DNA of 48,099 nt from Bacteroidales bacterium UBA1628. GTDB lineage: Bacteria > Bacteroidota > Bacteroidia > Bacteroidales > UBA932. The number at the start of each line of letters is the position of its first letter. Positions within the stretch are counted from its first letter, which is position 1. Made by a program: the position numbers and the translations under genes. Below the pieces are notes generated by a model that saw only the letters and a program-made list of their open reading frames with translations, searched no databases and was not told the origin of the DNA. The stretch covers positions 1 to 48,099 of the forward strand of contig DCMG01000013.1 in NCBI GenBank assembly GCA_002321335.1, given 5' to 3'. Of the stretch, positions 1 to 6,425 are shown piece by piece.

Positions 1-21
1 TAACACCCAAAAAGAATTAAT

Positions 22-1029
22 ATGGCAATCTTGGCATTTCAGAAACCGGACAAGGTGATAATGCTCGAAGGCACCGATACCGTCGGCCGCTTCGAATTCA
101 GGCCTCTTGAGCCTGGATACGGTCAGACTATCGGCAACGCTCTCCGGCGCATCCTTCTCGCCTCTCTGGAAGGTTTTGCTATCAGTCAGATCAGGATTTC
201 GGGCGTGGACCAGGAGTTCGCGACCATCCCTGGTGTGATCGAGGGAATGCAGGACATCATTCTCAACCTGAAGACTATCAGGTTCAAGAGAATGGTTGAT
301 TCTGTTGACTCCGAGGTGGCGAACATTGTAATTAGCGGTAAGAATGAATTTACCGCAGAGGATATTTCTAAAGGATTGTCTTCTTTCAAGGTGTTGAACC
401 CTGAGCAGCACATCTGCTCACTCGAACCGTCTGTCACACTCGAGATTTCTTTGACCATCACCAAAGGACGCGGATTTGTTCCGGCCGAGGAGATGAGGGA
501 GGAGAACATGCCGATAGGTACCATTCTTGTCGATGCTGCTTACACTCCTATCAGAAAGGTCAACTGGACAATCGAGCCTTGGCGTGTCGAGCAGAAGACC
601 GACTACGAGAAGCTGAATCTTGAGATAATCACGGATGGATCTATCTCACCTAATATGGCGCTTCAGGAGGCGGCCAGTATCCTGATCTATCACTTCAAGC
701 TGTTCACGGATGACAAGAAGATCTCCATCGAGAGCGCTGTCGAGTCCGATTCAAAGGAACTTGACGAGGAAAGCCTCAGGATGAGACATCTTCTTCTCAC
801 CAAACTTTCCGACATGGGACTCTCAGTAAGAGCGTACAACTGTTTGAAAGCTGCTGATATCGACACTTTCGCCGACCTTGTTTCCTATTCAAGGAATGAA
901 CTCATGAAGTTCAGGAACTTTGGAAAGAAGTCGCTCAATGAGATCGATCAGCTCGTGGAGAAGATGAAACTCCAGTTCGGGATGGATGTAAGAAAATATA
1001 ATATTGAACCCAAGAAAAAGAACGCATAG
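22..1029 (+). CDS. rpoA: DNA-directed RNA polymerase subunit alpha
   Basis: Alpha subunit of RNA polymerase; its N-terminal domain dimerises and nucleates assembly of beta and beta', and its C-terminal domain contacts DNA and activators. The 335-residue length is normal. The conserved dimerisation helix (GNALRRILLAS) lies near residues 37-47, and the helix-hairpin-helix C-terminal domain (SVRAYNCLKAADI, then NFGKKSLNEI) near residues 270-310. rplQ starts two bases after the stop, the usual end of the alpha operon; rpsD would be expected just upstream, outside the window. The ATG follows an A/T-rich stretch with no Shine-Dalgarno site, as is normal in this phylum. Identification is certain. 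Confidence 0.98.
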   Translation: MAILAFQKPDKVIMLEGTDTVGRFEFRPLEPGYGQTIGNALRRILLASLEGFAISQIRISGVDQEFATIPGVIEGMQDIILNLKTIRFKRMVDSVDSEVANIVISGKNEFTAEDISKGLSSFKVLNPEQHICSLEPSVTLEISLTITKGRGFVPAEEMREENMPIGTILVDAAYTPIRKVNWTIEPWRVEQKTDYEKLNLEIITDGSISPNMALQEAASILIYHFKLFTDDKKISIESAVESDSKELDEESLRMRHLLLTKLSDMGLSVRAYNCLKAADIDTFADLVSYSRNELMKFRNFGKKSLNEIDQLVEKMKLQFGMDVRKYNIEPKKKNA

Positions 1030-1031
1030 AA

Positions 1032-1508
1032 ATGAGGCACAATAAAGCAATCAATCACCTTGGCCGCAAGTCTGGCCACCGTAAGGCAATGTTGGCCAAC
1101 ATGGCGACTTCTTTGATCATGCACAAGAGGATCACGACTACCGTTGCCAAGGCAAAGGCTCTGAAGTCATACGTTGAACCTCTCATCACAAAGTCAAAGG
1201 AGGACACGACTCATTCACGCAGAACCGTTTTCAGCTACCTCAAGAATAAGGAGGCTGTCAAGGAACTCTTCGGAGTCGTTTCGGCGAAAATCGCAGATCG
1301 TCCAGGAGGCTACACCCGCGTGCTCCACTTAGGTTTCCGTCAGGGTGACGGAGCCGACATGGCGCTTATTGAGCTCGTTGATTTCAACGAGGCTGCTCTT
1401 GCCGCCAAGAAAGAGGAGAAGAAGTCAACACGTCGTAGCCGTGCCAAGAAGGCTGAGGCTCCGGCTGTTGAGGCTCCGGCTCAGGAGGATGCTCCTAAGG
1501 CTGAATAA
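1032..1508 (+). CDS. rplQ: 50S ribosomal protein L17
   Basis: Large-subunit ribosomal protein L17, which lies at the peptide exit side of the ribosome. The family core fills residues 1 to about 115, beginning MRHNKAINHLGRKSGHRKAM. After it comes a lysine-, alanine- and glutamate-rich tail of about 40 residues, seen in other Bacteroidota L17 proteins and probably disordered. It directly follows rpoA and is the last gene of the operon: a strong terminator hairpin begins about 20 bases past the stop. Confidence 0.98.
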   Translation: MRHNKAINHLGRKSGHRKAMLANMATSLIMHKRITTTVAKAKALKSYVEPLITKSKEDTTHSRRTVFSYLKNKEAVKELFGVVSAKIADRPGGYTRVLHLGFRQGDGADMALIELVDFNEAALAAKKEEKKSTRRSRAKKAEAPAVEAPAQEDAPKAE

Positions 1509-1527
1509 AGTCTTCACGGATCAAATG

Positions 1528-1560
1528 AAATGGCGACCGGATTACGGCCGCCATTTTTTT
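1528..1560 (+). terminator. Intrinsic terminator of the rpoA-rplQ operon
   Basis: Arms AAATGGCG..CCG (1528-1539) and CGG..CGCCATTT (1545-1556) pair around a short GATTA loop, with one mismatch, followed by a run of seven T. This is a classic Rho-independent terminator just past rplQ. Confidence 0.9.
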
Positions 1561-1604
1561 AACTTTTTTGTGGTTCCATATGCTATATGTCTCCACAATT
1601 TTCT

Positions 1605-1612
1605 TATATTTG
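1605..1612 (+). promoter_or_regulatory. Putative -7 box (TATATTTG) upstream of hppA
   Basis: Exact match to the Bacteroidota primary-sigma -7 consensus TAnnTTTG. Transcription would begin near 1617. No good -33 TTTG sits at the usual 18-23 base spacing, so this rests on the -7 element alone. The predicted transcript runs straight into the hairpin at 1621-1645. Confidence 0.5.
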
Positions 1613-1620
1613 TGCGTTGT

Positions 1621-1645
1621 AAGGGTTGGAAGAACCCTTTTTTTT
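1621..1645 (+). terminator. Promoter-proximal hairpin with T-run in the hppA leader
   Basis: AAGGGTT (1621-1627) pairs perfectly with AACCCTT (1633-1639) around GGAAG, and eight T end at 1645. It has the form of an intrinsic terminator, but rplQ already has its own and this one lies only a few bases past a -7 box. It may be an attenuator, a second terminator for read-through, or an mRNA-stabilising 5' hairpin. Confidence 0.55.
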
Positions 1646-1681
1646 GATGATATTATATAAATCGTTATAACTAATCACTTT

Positions 1682-3871
1682 ATGAATTGTCTGTTTTATT
1701 CTGTACCAGTGGCTTCAGTGATAGCCCTCTTCTTCGCATGGCTTTTCTACCATCAGATGAAGAAAGAAAATGAAGGTACACCAACAATGAAGGAAATCGC
1801 CCAGTATGTCCGCGAAGGTGCAATGGCATACCTTAAGCAACAATACAAAGTCGTTGGCATGGTGTTCATCGTCCTTGCCGTCCTGTTCTGTGTTCTTGCG
1901 TTCGGATTCGGTGTTCAGAACAAATGGGTGCCGTTCGCATTCCTGACAGGTGGGTTCTTCTCCGCCCTTGCCGGTTATGTCGGTATGAGAACCGCCACAT
2001 ACGCTTCCGCAAGGACAGCGAATGCTGTCAGCAAATCCCTTAACGCGGGTCTGAAACTGGCTTTCCGTTCCGGTGCTGTCATGGGACTGACCGTTGTCGG
2101 CCTCGGTCTTCTTGACATTTCTATCTGGTGGGTGATTCTGAATGCTTTTGTGCATGAGGCAAGTGAGTCCCAAACTTTGGTTGTCATCACCACCACGATG
2201 CTTACTTTCGGGATGGGTGCGTCCACTCAGGCTCTTTTCGCAAGAGTGGGTGGCGGTATCTACACCAAGGCCGCCGATGTCGGTGCGGACATCGTTGGAA
2301 AGGTTGAGCAGGACATCCCAGAGGATGATCCGAGAAATCCGGCCACCATCGCTGACAATGTAGGCGACAACGTGGGTGATGTCGCAGGTATGGGTGCGGA
2401 TCTCTATGAATCCTACTGCGGCTCCGTTCTTGCCACAATGGCTTTGGGCGCATCCGCATTCTTCGGTGACGTGGATGCTCAGATGAGGGCTATTCTGGCT
2501 CCGATGATGATCGCCGCTATCGGAGTGGTTCTATCAATCATTGGAATATACGCCGTCAGGACAAAGGAAGGAGCGGGACTTCAGCAGCTTTTGAAGTCAC
2601 TCAGTGTCGGAACAAACCTCAGTGCCTGCCTTATCGCTGTTCTGACATTCGTCGTGTTCCGTGTGCTCGGCTTTGACAACTGGTGGCAGCTAAGCCTTTC
2701 GGTGATCGCCGGCCTGCTTTCCGGGGTCATCATCGGAAAAGCCACTGAATACTACACCTCGCACTCCTACAAGCCGACGCAGGACCTGGCCAAGAGTTCT
2801 GAGACCGGTCCAGCCACCGTGATCATCAATGGTATCGGTTTAGGAATGATCTCCACCTGCATCCCGGTAGTCACAATCGTGATAGCGATTCTTATCTCTT
2901 ACCTTTGCGCCACAGGGTTCTCCTTTGATCCTGCCTACATCAGCAATGGCCTTTATGGAATCAGCATCGCCGCTGTAGGGATGCTTTCGACCCTCGGAAT
3001 CACCCTTGCGACAGACGCATACGGCCCGATTGCGGACAACGCTGGTGGCAACGCTCAGATGAGTGAACTGGATCCGGAAGTGCGTCATCGTACAGACACC
3101 CTCGACGCCCTTGGAAACACAACAGCCGCCACAGGGAAAGGCTTCGCTATCGGTTCAGCCGCACTTACCGCCCTTGCACTTCTGGCTTCCTACATCGAGG
3201 AGATCAAGATCGGTCTCCAGCATATGGGCACAGCTGTGCTCCAGTTGGGCGACAAGGTTGTGAATGTGGCTGAAGCCACAATCCCTCAGATTGTTGAATA
3301 CTATCAGGTCAATCTGATGAACCCACGTGTCCTTGCTGGTGTCTTTGTGGGTGCCATGATGGCATTCTTGTTCTGCGGAATGACTATGAACGCTGTCGGA
3401 CGCGCAGCGCAGAAAATGGTGGTTGAGGTACGCCGCCAGTTCAAGGATATAAAAGGCATACTTGAGGGTAGGCAACGTCCTGACTACAAGCGCTGTGTGG
3501 AGATCTCCACAAAGGCCGCGCAGCACGAGATGGTCGCTCCTGCGCTCACGGCTATCATAGTTCCTGTCGTTGTTGGTATCATTCTTGGAGAGGCAGGTGT
3601 TATGGGACTTCTCATCGGTGGCCTTGGCGCGGGATTCATTCTTGCCATATTCCTTGCCAATTCAGGCGGAGCCTGGGACAATGCCAAGAAATATGTTGAG
3701 GATGGCAATTGTGGAGGCAAAAACTCAGCCAATCATCACGCTACGGTTGTGGGAGACACAGTGGGTGATCCGTTCAAAGACACTTCAGGACCATCGCTGA
3801 ACATCCTCATCAAACTGATGAGCATGGTCTCAATCGTGATGGCAGGACTAATTGTCATGATTCACGGTTAA
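1682..3871 (+). CDS. hppA: Membrane-bound K+-dependent pyrophosphatase, ion-pumping
   Basis: Integral membrane pyrophosphatase that couples PPi hydrolysis to Na+ and/or H+ export. The 729 residues and about 16 hydrophobic segments fit the family. The substrate motif DVGADIVGKVEQDIPEDD lies near residue 199, followed by a second acidic cluster, NVGDNVGDVAGMGADLYES. A late motif reads GNTTAATGKG near residue 477; alanine where K+-independent enzymes have lysine (GNTTKA) marks the K+-dependent class. That class in Bacteroides is known to pump Na+ or Na+ plus H+; which ion is moved here is inferred, not seen. The LacI-type gene follows after 31 bases with no terminator between, so read-through is likely. 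Confidence 0.96.
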   Translation: MNCLFYSVPVASVIALFFAWLFYHQMKKENEGTPTMKEIAQYVREGAMAYLKQQYKVVGMVFIVLAVLFCVLAFGFGVQNKWVPFAFLTGGFFSALAGYVGMRTATYASARTANAVSKSLNAGLKLAFRSGAVMGLTVVGLGLLDISIWWVILNAFVHEASESQTLVVITTTMLTFGMGASTQALFARVGGGIYTKAADVGADIVGKVEQDIPEDDPRNPATIADNVGDNVGDVAGMGADLYESYCGSVLATMALGASAFFGDVDAQMRAILAPMMIAAIGVVLSIIGIYAVRTKEGAGLQQLLKSLSVGTNLSACLIAVLTFVVFRVLGFDNWWQLSLSVIAGLLSGVIIGKATEYYTSHSYKPTQDLAKSSETGPATVIINGIGLGMISTCIPVVTIVIAILISYLCATGFSFDPAYISNGLYGISIAAVGMLSTLGITLATDAYGPIADNAGGNAQMSELDPEVRHRTDTLDALGNTTAATGKGFAIGSAALTALALLASYIEEIKIGLQHMGTAVLQLGDKVVNVAEATIPQIVEYYQVNLMNPRVLAGVFVGAMMAFLFCGMTMNAVGRAAQKMVVEVRRQFKDIKGILEGRQRPDYKRCVEISTKAAQHEMVAPALTAIIVPVVVGIILGEAGVMGLLIGGLGAGFILAIFLANSGGAWDNAKKYVEDGNCGGKNSANHHATVVGDTVGDPFKDTSGPSLNILIKLMSMVSIVMAGLIVMIHG

Positions 3872-3902
3872 TGGATATGACGAACTTACAGTTATTATAA
3901 GA

Positions 3903-4955
3903 ATGAAAAAAGTAACCATTAGAGATGTGGCGAGAGAAGCCGGAGTGTCAGTCACTCTGGTTTCTTTCGTGATGAATGCCAAGATGGGAAAGGACGGTCG
4001 CTTGGATTGTCCTGTCAACCCTGATACGGCGGAAAGAGTCTTGCAGGTGGCCAAAAAGCTTGGCTACAGGCGTAACAATGCGGCGGCGTCACTGAGAAGC
4101 GGACGTTCCCATTCGATTGCCGTCATTGTCTCTGACATTGCCAACCCTTTCTTTGCGGAAATCTGCAGAAACATCGAAACCATTGCTTACAAGTCTGGCT
4201 ATACGGTGATATTCGCCAGTTCAGAGGAGAATCCTCAAAAACTGGCTCACCTCGTAGAGACAATGGTGGGCTATAATGTCGAAGGACTTATCGTGGCTCC
4301 GTGCCTTGGTGGTGAGCCGGCTCTTGCGAGAGCTTTGAGCATTGGAATACCTACTGTGCTCATTGACAGGAATATGCCTGGAGATGAGTTTGGACGGGTT
4401 CTTGTCGATAATGTCGATGCCGGAAAGATGGCCACAAAGTACTTGATCCATCAGGGCTTCGGCAAAATTGAAATGTTCACCTACAAGTCAGGCGTGACAA
4501 GTTTGACGGACAGGGAATCAGGCTATGCTATGGCAATGGAGGAGGCCGGACTTAAAGATGACATTCAGATTCATAAGATTGAATATGATGCCGAGGCTGC
4601 CAAAAAGGATGTGATTGAAGTGTTCCGTGGCGCTGTAAAACGCGGAACCGAAGCGTTCATCCTTCCTACAAAGAGGATAGCGATGTACGGCTTCAATGCA
4701 CTTAATGTCTTGGGGCTCAGTATGCCTAAGGATTTCTCGTTTGTCTGCTTTGACGAGAGTGATGTCTATGAACTGAACAAGCCGGTTGTGCCTCACATCA
4801 TCCAGCCTCTGTCCGAAATTGCCTCCAAATCATTCGACTTGCTGCAGAAGATGATTGACAACAAGGTGACGGAAGAAGAGAAAACCTCCCTGCTCAAAGT
4901 GAAACTTGTGCTGGGAGGACGTTTCGGTGGAGAATCGACACAGGCGTCATTCTAG
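3903..4955 (+). CDS. LacI-family transcriptional regulator
   Basis: DNA-binding repressor or activator of the LacI/GalR family, 350 residues. The N-terminal helix-turn-helix reads VTIRDVAREAGVSVTLVSFV (residues 4-23); the hinge helix region (AASLRSGRS) is near 62; the periplasmic-binding-protein-like effector domain runs from about 70 to 340, starting IAVIVSDIANPFFAE. Between the recognition helix and the next helix is an insertion (AKMGKDGRLDCPVN) longer than the usual LacI spacing. It lies in line with hppA and may be co-transcribed; no sugar-utilisation genes are adjacent, so the effector is unknown. Its stop overlaps the convergent purE stop in a shared CTAG. Confidence 0.9.
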   Translation: MKKVTIRDVAREAGVSVTLVSFVMNAKMGKDGRLDCPVNPDTAERVLQVAKKLGYRRNNAAASLRSGRSHSIAVIVSDIANPFFAEICRNIETIAYKSGYTVIFASSEENPQKLAHLVETMVGYNVEGLIVAPCLGGEPALARALSIGIPTVLIDRNMPGDEFGRVLVDNVDAGKMATKYLIHQGFGKIEMFTYKSGVTSLTDRESGYAMAMEEAGLKDDIQIHKIEYDAEAAKKDVIEVFRGAVKRGTEAFILPTKRIAMYGFNALNVLGLSMPKDFSFVCFDESDVYELNKPVVPHIIQPLSEIASKSFDLLQKMIDNKVTEEEKTSLLKVKLVLGGRFGGESTQASF

Positions 4956-5422
4956 ATAGTAGTATTGTAGATTTTTTCAGCTTGAGCCTTGCGGTAGGCA
5001 TCCAGCTTTTCAGAGACCGTCACGTCTTGAAGGGCTATGATTTCTGCTGCAAGGATTGCTGCGTTCTTGGCGCCACCAATCGCAACCGTGGCCACAGGAA
5101 TCCCGGTTGGCATCTGTACCATTGACAGAAGTGAGTCCAGTCCGCCGAGGGCCTTGGTCTGCATCGGCACGGCAATCACAGGCAGAGTGGTCAGCCCGGC
5201 GGCCACACCTGCAAGATGAGCCGCTCCGCCAGCTCCGGCTATTACGACTCCGAATCCACGTCCCTTGAGAGCTTTGGTATATTCAAACATCAGTTCCGGG
5301 GTTCTGTGGGCGCTGATCACCCTCTTTTCAAATTCAATCCCGAAGTCGGATAGAATCTGCTCGGCTCCCGACATGACCTCATAGTCGCTTGTGGAGCCCA
5401 TGATAATTGCTACTTTCAGCAT
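4952..5422 (-). CDS. purE: N5-carboxyaminoimidazole ribonucleotide mutase
   Basis: De novo purine synthesis: converts N5-CAIR to CAIR (class I PurE). The 156-residue length is typical. Signature elements are GSTSDYEVM (residues 9-17), the SAHRTPELM loop near 39-47, and the glycine-rich GGAAHLAGVAAGLT segment near 70. It is the last gene of an operon of M16 peptidase, miaA and purE, 30 bases after miaA. purK is not in the window. Confidence 0.96.
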   Translation of the reverse strand: MLKVAIIMGSTSDYEVMSGAEQILSDFGIEFEKRVISAHRTPELMFEYTKALKGRGFGVVIAGAGGAAHLAGVAAGLTTLPVIAVPMQTKALGGLDSLLSMVQMPTGIPVATVAIGGAKNAAILAAEIIALQDVTVSEKLDAYRKAQAEKIYNTTI

Positions 5423-5453
5423 AAAGAATATCGTTGAATATTAATAAGTTTTT

Positions 5454-6422
5454 TTACACCTCTGTCCAGTGGATCGTGATTCCATCCTTTTCCATTCCTC
5501 TGAACCATGTCATCTGACGTTTGGCGAACTGGTGGATAGCGTTGGCCAGTAGGGTGCGCATCTCCTCGTAAGTCAGGATGCCGAGGACGTATTGAGTGAC
5601 GAATTTGTACTCAAGTCCGTAATAGACAAGGTCTTCGGCTGGAATTCCACTGTCCAGCAGTCCTTTTACCTCCTCGATCATCCCACCAGCCAGTCTCTCG
5701 TCAAGCCTCTGGTCAATTCTCGCGACGCGCTCCTCGCGGCTGACCAGAGTACCAATGCAGTACGGATTCTTAGGCATGAAGCCAGTCCGTTTCACAGGAT
5801 GCTCCCGCTCGTGCATCGCGATCTCCAAGGCTCTGATTATCCTCCTTTTAGATTGAAGGACACCTTGGTCTGGAAGAGGGCCGTAGCCGCTCAGCTTCGC
5901 GATAAGGATTTCGGAGTCATACTTTTCTAGCTCTTCCCTCAATTCCTCGTTGGGTGGCACCTGAGGCAGTGTGTAGCCACAGGTTGCGGCTTGGATGTAA
6001 AGCCCGGTGCCGCCGCACAGAATCGGAGTCTTGCCTCTGTCACGGATGTCTTTGTAGGCATATTCAAAGGCCTGCTGCCATTGGTAGAGGTCGAAACGTG
6101 TGCCGGCGGGCACGATGTCTATAAGGTGGTAGGGGACATCGCCATATTCATTCAGGTCCTTTCCGGTCCCGATGTCCATGCCGCGATAGACCTGACGTGA
6201 GTCGGCGGAAAGGATTTCCCCGTTGCCGCATTTGTGCGCCAGATCCACCGCGAAGCGCGTCTTCCCGGATGCGGTCGGCCCAAGCACGACTATCAAATCA
6301 ATCGCCCCGGAAGCATATTCATTGAATATGCCCCCGAAGTTGATTGTCTCTGGTTCCGGAAGGGGAGCCGGTGGAGGAATGGGAATCGCCTCCCGCAACT
6401 TGTTCTGTGGCTTTCTGCTCAT
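5454..6422 (-). CDS. miaA: tRNA dimethylallyltransferase
   Basis: Transfers a dimethylallyl group to N6 of A37 in tRNAs reading UNN codons. The P-loop GPTASGKT is at residues 48-55, followed by the DSRQVYRGMDIGTGK motif and GGTGLYIQA. The protein has an unusual proline-rich N-terminal stretch of about 40 residues (IPIPPPAPLPEPE) before the P-loop, where most MiaA proteins have fewer than ten. No ATG occurs between the annotated start and the P-loop, so either the extension is real or a non-ATG start is used. The ATG lies three bases after the M16 peptidase stop, which supports coupling from the annotated start. Confidence 0.95.
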   Translation of the reverse strand: MSRKPQNKLREAIPIPPPAPLPEPETINFGGIFNEYASGAIDLIVVLGPTASGKTRFAVDLAHKCGNGEILSADSRQVYRGMDIGTGKDLNEYGDVPYHLIDIVPAGTRFDLYQWQQAFEYAYKDIRDRGKTPILCGGTGLYIQAATCGYTLPQVPPNEELREELEKYDSEILIAKLSGYGPLPDQGVLQSKRRIIRALEIAMHEREHPVKRTGFMPKNPYCIGTLVSREERVARIDQRLDERLAGGMIEEVKGLLDSGIPAEDLVYYGLEYKFVTQYVLGILTYEEMRTLLANAIHQFAKRQMTWFRGMEKDGITIHWTEV

Positions 6423-6425
6423 CCG

